Shown here piece after piece: positions 1-6,533 of a stretch of 8,648 nt of DNA (position 1 is the first letter of the stretch; each line of letters opens with the position of its first letter). The translations under genes and the position numbers were made by a program. Source of the stretch: CAZWVM01 sp964637705 (GTDB lineage Bacteria; UBA8481). The stretch lies in the NCBI GenBank assembly GCA_964637705.1, contig CAZWVM010000155.1, positions 1-8,648 on the forward strand, in the 5' to 3' direction. The notes beneath the pieces are model-generated. The model saw nothing but the letters and a program-made list of their open reading frames with translations, ran no database searches and was not told the DNA's origin.

Positions 1-423
1 CTCTTCTTCCCCTTCTCCAACAAGCAGCATCACGGCTTCCTCGGCCATTCCGTCGTCTCTTCCTGGGTCAACATCGGAGCCGGCGCGACCGGATCGAACC
101 TCAAGAACACCTACGGCGAGGTCCGCGTCGACGGCGAAGGCACGGGGCTCAATTACCTCGGTCAGATCATCGGCGACCACACCAAGATCGGAATCCAGGC
201 CGTCATGAACACCGGCTCCGTCTACGGCATCTGCTCGCAGATCGTCGCGAGCGGCGCCGGGGTTCTCCCCAAGAGGATTCCCTCGTTCGATTTCTCGGGC
301 CGGCCCGCCGATCTCGAGGCCGTGCTGAAGACGGCCCGGATCGCCATGGCCCGCAGGAACCGGGCGCTGGAGCCGGCGCAGGAGGAACTCATCCGGGCCT
401 GGGCCGCGCGGCTCGCGCGCTGA
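1..423 (+). CDS. GlmU-like sugar nucleotidyltransferase, C-terminal beta-helix part (5' end missing)
   Basis: Only the last 140 residues are in the window; the reading frame is open to base 1 and ends at TGA 421-423. The visible part has the look of a left-handed beta-helix acyltransferase domain: a run of short repeats rich in G, N, V and I, including FLGHSVVSSWVNIGAGATGS, SNLKNTYGEV, GLNYLGQIIGDHTKIGI and VMNTGSVYGI. This pattern (GHS, NxGAG, SNLKN, GDHxKxGI, NTGxxxG) is what I recognise from the alternative GlmU-like family that joins a nucleotidyltransferase domain to a beta-helix and is proposed to make UDP-GlcNAc or a similar activated sugar in the cytoplasm. The nucleotidyltransferase half would lie to the left and cannot be checked. 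After the helix comes a roughly 40-residue charged, Ala/Arg/Glu-rich, probably alpha-helical tail. The next gene, dtd, starts 8 bases downstream, suggesting co-transcription. The exact substrate is unknown; a generic hexapeptide transferase is the alternative. Confidence 0.78.
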   Translation, partial: LFFPFSNKQHHGFLGHSVVSSWVNIGAGATGSNLKNTYGEVRVDGEGTGLNYLGQIIGDHTKIGIQAVMNTGSVYGICSQIVASGAGVLPKRIPSFDFSGRPADLEAVLKTARIAMARRNRALEPAQEELIRAWAARLAR

Positions 424-431
424 AAGAAACG

Positions 432-884
432 ATGAGAGCCGTCGTTCAGCGCGTCTCGTCGGCCGCCGTCACGATCGAAGGCGAGACCGTCGCGTCGATC
501 GGCGACGGCCTGCTCGTTCTCGCCGGTTGCGAGCGCGGCGACACGCGCGAGGACTTCGACTGGATCGCCGGCAAGATCGCCGCCCTGAGAATCTTCCCGG
601 GCGAGGGCGAGAGCCATTTCGAGAGGTCCGTGACCGAGGTCGGCGGCGCGGTCGTCGCGGTCAGCCAGTTCACGCTTCTTGGCGACTGCCGCAAGGGTCG
701 CCGCCCGTCCTTCTCCGATGCGATGCCCGTCGAGGAGGCGCGCGGCGCCTTCGAGGAGTTTCTCGCCGCTCTTCTCGCCGCGGGGCTCTCGGTCCAGTCC
801 GGCCGCTTCCAGGCCGTGATGGACGTCGCGTCCGTCAATCACGGCCCCGTGACGCTTCTCCTCGACTCGCGCCGTCGCGGCTGA
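432..884 (+). CDS. dtd: D-aminoacyl-tRNA deacylase (DTD)
   Basis: A 150-residue cytoplasmic enzyme that hydrolyses D-amino acids, and mischarged glycine, from tRNA, a step of translation quality control. The length fits the family (about 145-150). The protein starts MRAVVQRVSSAAVTIEGE, the typical DTD N-terminus. The family signature SQFTL is at residues 78-82, followed by GDCRKGRRPSF (84-94). The C-terminal motif NHGPVT (136-141) carries the Gly-Pro pair (138-139) that in characterised DTDs forms the cross-subunit Gly-cisPro selector rejecting L-aminoacyl-tRNA. I recall Asp as the usual residue where His137 stands, a mild variation next to an intact Gly-Pro. ATG at 432 is chosen because the family N-terminus begins exactly there; the sequence before it (GAAAG) is only a weak ribosome binding site, so translation may depend on coupling to the gene 8 bases upstream. 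The following gene begins 13 bases after the stop. Confidence 0.97.
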   Translation: MRAVVQRVSSAAVTIEGETVASIGDGLLVLAGCERGDTREDFDWIAGKIAALRIFPGEGESHFERSVTEVGGAVVAVSQFTLLGDCRKGRRPSFSDAMPVEEARGAFEEFLAALLAAGLSVQSGRFQAVMDVASVNHGPVTLLLDSRRRG

Positions 885-887
885 GCC

Positions 888-896
888 GGGAGGGGG
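888..896 (+). promoter_or_regulatory. ribosome binding site of the small membrane protein gene
   Basis: The purine run GGGAGGGGG lies directly before ATG 898, with GGAGG ending about 4 bases from the start. It is the strongest Shine-Dalgarno-like sequence in the plus-strand cluster and supports ATG 898 as a real start. Confidence 0.6.
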
Positions 897-897
897 A

Positions 898-1245
898 ATG
901 AGCCGGATCGTCGAGGAACTCAATTCCGTCGCTTCGCGGACCGAGGAGCGTCCGGCCATCCGGGGGTTGAGCGTCGACGGACGGCCCGCGGAGGAGAACG
1001 AGGCGCCCGCCGTCTCCGGGATGAAGATCGAGCGCGAGTCGGAGGACTCTCCTCCCGCTCTCCACGTCGAGAAACCTGCGCCGGTCCCGGCCGAGGCCGG
1101 GATTTCCCCCCGTGACCGCATCGCCTCCACGCTCGCGGGCGTCCTGCCCGTCGCCGGCCGCATCGCCCTCTGGGCCTTCGCCGGATTCTGCATCCTTCTC
1201 ATACTCGGCGCGGTGATCGGCATCTGGATCATTGCCTTCAAGTGA
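898..1245 (+). CDS. Small protein with a hydrophilic N-terminus and one C-terminal membrane segment
   Basis: I do not recognise this 115-residue protein. Residues 1 to about 85 are hydrophilic, rich in E, R, P, A and S, and low in predicted order. Residues about 90-113 form one strongly hydrophobic segment (LWAFAGFCILLILGAVIGIW) ending two residues before the C-terminus. This is a tail-anchored layout with no signal peptide, so the charged part most likely faces the cytoplasm, although topology is not certain. The gene has a strong ribosome binding site and sits tightly between dtd (13-base gap) and the SGNH-like gene, whose longest possible start overlaps its last 14 bases. Coding status is supported by this packing and by GC-rich third positions. 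No function can be given; a role tied to the downstream envelope protein is only a guess from position. Confidence 0.72.
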   Translation: MSRIVEELNSVASRTEERPAIRGLSVDGRPAEENEAPAVSGMKIERESEDSPPALHVEKPAPVPAEAGISPRDRIASTLAGVLPVAGRIALWAFAGFCILLILGAVIGIWIIAFK

Positions 1246-3385
1246 GGCGGCCGACCCGGAAAACGCGGTGATCTCCCGAACCCGAGCCCGCCGACTCCTC
1301 CTCGCCGTCGTGGCCTCGCTGGCGGTGCCCCTTGCCTTCGAGGGGTCTCTCCGCTGGATCGGCTACGGAACCCCGGGCGATTTCCTGGTGCCGACGGAGA
1401 TCGACGGCAGGCCGTTCCTCGTCGAGAACCCCTTCTTCTGCAGGATCTTCCAGGTGGCGGGCCTCGAAAGGAACCCGGTCTCGTTCAGACTGGACCGCCC
1501 CAAGAAGCCGGGCAGCCTCCGGATCTTCCTTCTCGGGGAATCCGCCGCCGAGGGTTTTCCCTGCGAGGTCGCGGGCCCCGCCCGCATGCTCGAATCGATG
1601 CTAAGCAGGAGGCATCCGGACCGTGAGATCGAGGTGGTCACGGCCGCGGCCGCCGCCATCAATTCCCATGCCCTTCGCATCATGGCTCGCGACATCGTCG
1701 AAGACGCCGAACCGGATCTCCTCATCGTCTACGCGGGCAACAACGAGGTCGTCGGCGCCTACGGTCCCGGCACGGTCTTCGCCCCCTTCTTCGAGTGGGA
1801 CTTGTTCGTCGAGCTTTCGATCGCGGTGAGGTCGTTGCGATCGGCGCAGTTCCTCGAGGAACTCATGAATGCCGTTCGGCAGACCCGGGGCGAGCCTCCA
1901 CCCCGATGGAAGGGGATGGCGCTCTTCGCCCACCGGGAAGTGGCCGCCGACGATCCCCGGCTCGGAACGGTATACAGGCGTTTCGGGGAAAACGTGGAGG
2001 CGGTCGTCCAGGACGCGGTGGAACGTGGCGTTCCCGTCGTTCTCTCGACGATGCCGGTCAACCTGGGCGGCTTCCCCCCCTTCCGATCCACGTCCGGCGA
2101 GGACGGGGCGGAGGCGTTTTACCGCCAGGGACTGACCCTCACCGGGCAGGGGAGGGAGACCGAAGCCCGCACCGCGTTCCAATCGGCCTGCAACGAGGAT
2201 CGTCTGCGTTTCCGCGCCGACGTCGGCATCCAGTCCGCTCTGCGCGCCGTCGCCGCCCGCCGTTCCGTCGAACTCGTCGATGCCGCGGCCCTCTTCGCGG
2301 AACGCGAGTGCGCGGACACGGATCTCTTCGTCGATCATGTCCACCTCTCGGCCCGAGGTTCGTGGACCCTGGCCTGCGATCTCCTTTCTCCCGTGGAACG
2401 GCGCCTGGGCCTCGATCGAGCCGCGTCGTGCGACACGGGGATCGGGAGTTGCGAAGAGGATCTCGGCGTTACGAGCTGGGATCGCGCGCTGTCGCAGGCG
2501 ACCGTATTGACCCTGATGCTCGAGCCGCCCTTCACGGGCCGAATCGGGAATGACGGGCCCGTCGAGGCGGCTCGCGGGCGCTTGAGACGCATTGAGGAGG
2601 AGATGCTTTCCGCGGATACGGACGAGAGGAGGATTCGCGGCGCCGAGGCCCGGCGCCCCGACGAGGCGAGCCACCCGGCCCGGCTCGGCCACATCCTCCT
2701 GGATCGCGGCGATTACCGCGGGGCCCGCGAGGCCTACGAACGGGCGTGCCGTCTCCTGCCTCACTCTCCGACCCTGGCCCGCTCGCTCGAACTCTTCCGC
2801 TACCCGCTTCCCGAACCCGCTGATTTACGGCTTCAGCGACACCCGGAGCCCGGCGACGGGATCCTCGTCGACGCCGATACGCGGACGACCTTCCCCTATC
2901 TCGAGTTTTCGAATCCGGAAAATGAGACGCGGGTCGTATTCGTGAAGGACTGGAGGCGTCCGCGCCTCGACGGGCGTGGAGTCGTTCTGGCCGGTCATCT
3001 TTCCTCGCCCCGGATGAACGGGGTCGCCCGGTTGATCCTCACGGCGCGCCACGAGGACGGCGGATTGGCGGAGACCCGGCTCGACGGCGAGATCGGACCG
3101 GCCCGTATCGTGGCGGGGGCGGTTCCCTGGAGGTTCTTCTCCCTCGTCGTCGGTTCGTCTCCCGGGGAGTCGCCGGTGGAGGAGATCGCGGTTCGCGCCC
3201 TCCTGCCGCCGCGTTCCGTTCTCCGCGTGGGTCAACTCCGTCTCCTGCCCCACGTCGTCGATTCCGGGACCGCCGAAGGATACGTGGTGCCCGATTCGGA
3301 CAAGGTGATCGTGCTTCTCTGCCTCTCCGCGCTCATCGGCATCGTCCTGCGCCGGGCGCGCAGGAAGAGGACAGGGACTCGCTGA
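1232..3385 (+). CDS. Membrane-anchored SGNH/GDSL-hydrolase-like protein with TPR segments
   Basis: The product is up to 717 residues. A basic stretch (RTRARR, 16-21) precedes a membrane segment at about 22-40. An SGNH-type domain follows: LLGESAAEGF (100-109) supplies the candidate nucleophile Ser104, YAGNNE (167-172) resembles the Asn block, and DHVH (368-371) fits the catalytic Asp-x-x-His. Between the last two blocks lies a TPR-like helical insertion (about 291-345, AFYRQGLTLTGQGRETEARTA at its start). A second TPR-like unit lies at about 482-510. Residues about 550-675 look beta-rich, possibly a jelly roll. A second membrane segment (about 692-706) ends in the basic tail RRARRKR. Basic residues at both ends suggest both termini are cytoplasmic and the bulk is outside the inner membrane. 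Substrate unknown; family relatives act on acyl groups of lipids or glycans. The start is uncertain: TTG 1232 overlaps the upstream gene by 14 bases, while GTG 1268, with a GGAA before it, gives 705 residues and is equally plausible. Confidence 0.82.
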   Translation: MPSSEAADPENAVISRTRARRLLLAVVASLAVPLAFEGSLRWIGYGTPGDFLVPTEIDGRPFLVENPFFCRIFQVAGLERNPVSFRLDRPKKPGSLRIFLLGESAAEGFPCEVAGPARMLESMLSRRHPDREIEVVTAAAAAINSHALRIMARDIVEDAEPDLLIVYAGNNEVVGAYGPGTVFAPFFEWDLFVELSIAVRSLRSAQFLEELMNAVRQTRGEPPPRWKGMALFAHREVAADDPRLGTVYRRFGENVEAVVQDAVERGVPVVLSTMPVNLGGFPPFRSTSGEDGAEAFYRQGLTLTGQGRETEARTAFQSACNEDRLRFRADVGIQSALRAVAARRSVELVDAAALFAERECADTDLFVDHVHLSARGSWTLACDLLSPVERRLGLDRAASCDTGIGSCEEDLGVTSWDRALSQATVLTLMLEPPFTGRIGNDGPVEAARGRLRRIEEEMLSADTDERRIRGAEARRPDEASHPARLGHILLDRGDYRGAREAYERACRLLPHSPTLARSLELFRYPLPEPADLRLQRHPEPGDGILVDADTRTTFPYLEFSNPENETRVVFVKDWRRPRLDGRGVVLAGHLSSPRMNGVARLILTARHEDGGLAETRLDGEIGPARIVAGAVPWRFFSLVVGSSPGESPVEEIAVRALLPPRSVLRVGQLRLLPHVVDSGTAEGYVVPDSDKVIVLLCLSALIGIVLRRARRKRTGTR

Positions 3386-3395
3386 GCGCGAAGAA

Positions 3396-3722
3396 TCAGC
3401 CGAAGGTGCAGAGATACTCCGCGAACCCATCGTCGACGGCGATCTCGAAGCGCGAAGAGGCGGGTACGAGGAAGAAGGAGCCGGCGGCGTATCTCGTCCA
3501 GTCGGCGGCGCCCGCGAGCTTGACGCGGCAGGAACCCGCCAGGATGTCCATGCGTTCCGGGTCACCCGTGTTGAAGGTGTAGGATCCCGGGCGGATGATG
3601 CCCAGGGTGCGGCGCGGCGCGCCGGGCGCGGTCAGGGTGTGGCTCACGACGCCGCCTTCGAAGTAGACGTTCGCCTTGAGGCTGATGGTGACGCCGGCGA
3701 TCTCGCCGGGTTGATGGGACAT
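3396..3722 (-). CDS. ppnP: Pyrimidine/purine nucleoside phosphorylase PpnP (YaiE/DUF1255 cupin)
   Basis: A 108-residue single-domain cupin. PpnP enzymes split purine and pyrimidine nucleosides with phosphate, giving free base and (deoxy)ribose 1-phosphate in the cytoplasm. The match to E. coli YaiE as I remember it is clear along the length: NVYFEGGVVSH (18-28), GIIRPGSYTFNTGDPERM (41-58, compare GVMVEGEYTFSTAEPEEM), ADWTRYAAGSFFLVPA (73-88, compare TDWQVYEAGSVFNVPG) and a C-terminal YLCTFG (compare YLCRYL). The protein is about 12 residues longer at the N-terminus than the 94-residue E. coli form; ATG 3722 is nevertheless well supported by an AAGGAG 8 bases upstream. The gene is last in the minus-strand cluster, 32 bases after the GH35 stop, with a hairpin between the two. 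Its stop is 10 bases from the stop of the convergent SGNH-like gene. Confidence 0.94.
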   Translation of the reverse strand: MSHQPGEIAGVTISLKANVYFEGGVVSHTLTAPGAPRRTLGIIRPGSYTFNTGDPERMDILAGSCRVKLAGAADWTRYAAGSFFLVPASSRFEIAVDDGFAEYLCTFG

Positions 3723-3730
3723 GGTAAGGT

Positions 3731-3736
3731 CTCCTT
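3731..3736 (-). promoter_or_regulatory. ribosome binding site of ppnP
   Basis: Read on the minus strand this is AAGGAG, followed by 8 bases and then ATG (3722-3720). It is a near-ideal Shine-Dalgarno sequence and fixes the ppnP start despite the N-terminal extension of the protein relative to E. coli. The foot of an inverted repeat ends one base upstream of it. Confidence 0.8.
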
Positions 3737-3737
3737 A

Positions 3738-3762
3738 TCGAGAATCGCCGGATTCTACTCGA
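3738..3762 (-). other. Inverted repeat/RNA hairpin between the GH35 gene and ppnP
   Basis: The core AGAATC (3741-3746), a four-base loop and GATTCT (3751-3756) form a perfect 6-base-pair stem. An alternative pairing uses TCGAG (3738-3742) with CTCGA (3758-3762) plus AATC with GATT, giving a 9-base-pair stem with a 3-base bulge. The structure includes the TAG stop of the GH35 gene (3757-3755) and ends just before the ppnP ribosome binding site. There is no run of T after it on the minus strand, so it does not look like an intrinsic terminator. An mRNA processing or stabilising element, or a modulator of ppnP translation, would fit; chance is also possible at this size. Confidence 0.4.
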
Positions 3763-6520
3763 TGCGGACCTCGACGTCCCGCGCGGCGTAGTACGTGCCC
3801 AGCTTCAGCTCCTTGAAATACGCCGGGATGAAGCCGAACTGCTTCACGGGGTGGAAGCCCGGCCCCTCGACGGCCAGCGCCAGCTGGTTGCGCGCCTGGA
3901 GCATGTTCTCAGGCAGGTAGAACCTCGTCTGCGGGCCGACGTGCTCGTACTTGCCCACGAGCGTCCCGTTCAGGTAGATCAGGCACCGGTCGCGCAGTTC
4001 CGGGATCTCCAGGTACAGGGGCGCGGTCCAGCCCTTCTTCCGGTTGTATCGGAACCGGCGACGGAACCAGACGATATTGCCCATCTCCTCCTGGATCACG
4101 TATTTCTCCGCCGGCGGCGCCGTCAGCCACGCGCCCTCGTCGCACGTGACCGCGCCGTATCCGGCCGCGTCCCCGCCCAACCCCTGCCTCACCCGCCACG
4201 CGCGGATCTGGAAGCTCTCCTCGCGCCCGTCGTGCAGGATGCGCACCTTCACCGGGTGGAAGAGCCCCGAGAGCTTCTGGACCGGGCCCTCGTGCGGATG
4301 AGCCTTGGTGTGGAAGGCGTTGTCGTAGAGGATCGTGACGACGTTGCGCCCGTTCTTCAATAGCGAGGTGATCTCCAGCTCGGGATTCCCGATCCCGATC
4401 CAGCGGAAGACTCCGTTGACGTAGACCGTGAAGCGGTCCATCGCGTTCGTCGTCATCTTCAGGAAGACCTCGCCATACACGACCGGCAGGTCGAAGGAGG
4501 AGCGATACCAGTAGTAGCCGTGCTTCAGGAGTCCGTTGCCCTCGAGCGACGCATGGGCCGGGATCTCGCGCCAGTCGCGGTCGTCCAGGTCGGCCTCCTT
4601 CTCGCGCGAGTCCGGGGTGTACTTCCAGGGGCCCGTCCACTCGGCGCGGACGGCTTCCTCGTCGGGAACCGAGGTCGAGAAGGTGAGAAAACCGGTTGCG
4701 CGGTCGAGGCGCGGTTTCACGGTCCTTCCGTCGACCGTGACGCGCTTGACGGGAAGGTCGGAGAGGAACGAGGTGGACTGGTTCCGTCCGGGACGGGCGC
4801 GGAAGAGGAGCTTGCGGCCCGTCCGCGTGGATTCGAACGACTTGAGGTATTCCATATCGGAAAGGACCGCCAGGCCCGATTCGAGCCAGAGCTTTTCGCA
4901 CTCGGCCTCGGGCGCGATGCGGATCATCGTGCGGGCGTCGCCCAGGACGAGAGGGGAGGCGTGGTCGTAGGAATACCGGATCCCGCCCTTGACCCCCGAC
5001 TTCTTCGCGCGTCCCTCGAGGATCTTGAGCGCGGAAAGGGAACGTGGGTCGCCCTCGAGGACCGTTTCGCCCGGCACGCCGGCCTTGCCGCGCAGGAAGA
5101 GAATGCGCCGGCCGCCGATCTCCCGGTTGGCCACGAGTTCCGAGGTGGAGCGGGCGAGGGTGAGACCGGTGCCTTCGAGGTCCACGCCGACGGGCAGGAG
5201 CAGCGACGAATGGGGAGCCAGGGTGAGTTCCGGCAGGGATTCCCTGCGGCCGCCCCGCGTCGTGCACTTCACCGCCAGCGTCTTCGGCTCGTCCTCCAGG
5301 TTGCGCATCAGGACGAACCCGCCCCGGGCACCGAGGCGCTCGAGGATCTTCACGTTCTCGAAGGTGCCGGCCGCGTCGGGGCGGCGCGAGGCGCCGCCGG
5401 GAGCGAGCCGGGCCACGTGCTTCCATCCCGCGGCAACCTCGCAGAGGCCGTAGTCGCACTCGCCCTCGCGCAGCACGTCGCCGAAGTCGTCCACGAAGGT
5501 CTTCATCGCCCGGAGGAAGTGGTATTTCCGGTTGATCTCGCCCCACTCGCGGATCGGCACGCCGCCGAAGTCGAAGGTGGTGCAGGTGCCGATTCCGCCG
5601 AAATCGCCCTTGCAGTGCCAGTAGGGGAAGGTCGTTCCGCCCGCCAGCATGTAGTAGTTGAGGAGCGACGAGCCGTAGTTCACGACCGTCTTGGTGATCG
5701 CCTCCGTCAGCTCGAAGGGCGCTTCGTACAGGGGTTGCCCGAACTGCGCGAACCATCCCGTCTCCAGTTCCAGGATCATCAGCGGCTTGTCCGGCTGCAG
5801 CCGGCCCGATTCCTCGAGCTTTCGGTCGAAGTCGTTGAACTCCCACATCCAGATGAGCGGGATGTTCGGGTAGTAGGTGTAGGTGTTGATGATCTCGGTG
5901 CCGAGGATGCATCGCCCCTCGTTGGTGAAGGCCGGGATGTCGAGGCCGGACTCGCGCGCGATCGCGAGGAGCTTCAGGAGATACTCCTGGGCCTCCTTCT
6001 TCGAGATCCGGAATTCCTCGCTCATCTCGATCAGGTGGTCGTACTCGTTCTCGATCTGGACGAGGATGATGTTGCCGCCGTTGGTGGCCAGATGCGGCTT
6101 GATGACCTTCCCGACCGCGCCGTACCAGTGGCGGATCAAACCGTAGTATTTCTCGTCGGGGAGACGGAGCTTGTGGTTCTGTCCCAGGAGCCAGTCCGGG
6201 AAACCGCCGAAATCCCACTCCGCGCAGATGTAGGGGCCGGGCTTGATGACGACCCAGAGACCGTATTCGCGGCAGAGCTCGAGGAAGGCCCCGAGATCGC
6301 GGTCGCCGCTCCACTCCATCCGACCCGGCTCCGGCTCGTGGTAGTTCCACGGGACGTAGGTCGCGATGAAGTTGCACCCGATCCGCCGGATCTTCTCCAG
6401 CCGGTCGCGCCACAATTCCCGCGGCACGCGGAAGTAGTGGATCTCCCCGCCGAAGAGGAATTCCCTCTTCCCGTCGATGATCAGGCTTTTTCGGTCATAC
6501 TCGATGCGGTGGGCGCTCAT
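3755..6520 (-). CDS. Family 35 glycoside hydrolase, beta-galactosidase-like, cytoplasmic
   Basis: A 921-residue protein. Its N-terminal half is a GH35 (beta/alpha)8 barrel that releases terminal beta-galactose with retention of configuration. Diagnostic pieces are GGEIHYFRVPRELWRDRLEK (24-43), ATYVPWNYHEPEPG (53-66), PGPYICAEWDFGGFPDWLL (95-113) and VQIENEY (154-160), in which Glu159 is the expected acid/base. ELETGWF (251-257) places the expected nucleophile at Glu251, and GGTTFPYW (294-301) is the usual post-nucleophile block. Two galactose-binding-like jelly rolls follow: about 640-762 (FTVYVNG, 697-703) and about 795-918 (CLIYLNG, 846-852). No signal peptide or membrane segment is visible, so it should act in the cytoplasm on imported oligosaccharides. 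ATG 6520 has TGGAGG 4 bases upstream and lies 13 bases after the previous gene's stop. Activity as a galactosidase is known for the family; the real substrate here (lactose-like, xylan- or pectin-derived, or another beta-glycoside) is not known. Confidence 0.94.
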   Translation of the reverse strand: MSAHRIEYDRKSLIIDGKREFLFGGEIHYFRVPRELWRDRLEKIRRIGCNFIATYVPWNYHEPEPGRMEWSGDRDLGAFLELCREYGLWVVIKPGPYICAEWDFGGFPDWLLGQNHKLRLPDEKYYGLIRHWYGAVGKVIKPHLATNGGNIILVQIENEYDHLIEMSEEFRISKKEAQEYLLKLLAIARESGLDIPAFTNEGRCILGTEIINTYTYYPNIPLIWMWEFNDFDRKLEESGRLQPDKPLMILELETGWFAQFGQPLYEAPFELTEAITKTVVNYGSSLLNYYMLAGGTTFPYWHCKGDFGGIGTCTTFDFGGVPIREWGEINRKYHFLRAMKTFVDDFGDVLREGECDYGLCEVAAGWKHVARLAPGGASRRPDAAGTFENVKILERLGARGGFVLMRNLEDEPKTLAVKCTTRGGRRESLPELTLAPHSSLLLPVGVDLEGTGLTLARSTSELVANREIGGRRILFLRGKAGVPGETVLEGDPRSLSALKILEGRAKKSGVKGGIRYSYDHASPLVLGDARTMIRIAPEAECEKLWLESGLAVLSDMEYLKSFESTRTGRKLLFRARPGRNQSTSFLSDLPVKRVTVDGRTVKPRLDRATGFLTFSTSVPDEEAVRAEWTGPWKYTPDSREKEADLDDRDWREIPAHASLEGNGLLKHGYYWYRSSFDLPVVYGEVFLKMTTNAMDRFTVYVNGVFRWIGIGNPELEITSLLKNGRNVVTILYDNAFHTKAHPHEGPVQKLSGLFHPVKVRILHDGREESFQIRAWRVRQGLGGDAAGYGAVTCDEGAWLTAPPAEKYVIQEEMGNIVWFRRRFRYNRKKGWTAPLYLEIPELRDRCLIYLNGTLVGKYEHVGPQTRFYLPENMLQARNQLALAVEGPGFHPVKQFGFIPAYFKELKLGTYYAARDVEVRIE

Positions 6521-6524
6521 GGGG

Positions 6525-6530
6525 CCTCCA
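6525..6530 (-). promoter_or_regulatory. ribosome binding site of the GH35 gene
   Basis: Read on the minus strand this is TGGAGG, followed by CCCC and then ATG (6520-6518). It lies inside the 13-base gap after the upstream gene's TAA, supporting the chosen start and tight coupling of the two genes. Confidence 0.7.
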
Positions 6531-6533
6531 GTC

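Noticed and set aside
222..1241. A 339-codon minus-strand frame across dtd and its neighbours
   Set aside because: It crosses three plausible plus-strand genes, including the unmistakable dtd, and shows no domain or credible ribosome binding site.
3738..3762. Intrinsic terminator after the GH35 gene
   Set aside because: The hairpin is not followed by a T-run on the minus strand; the next bases are the ppnP ribosome binding site.
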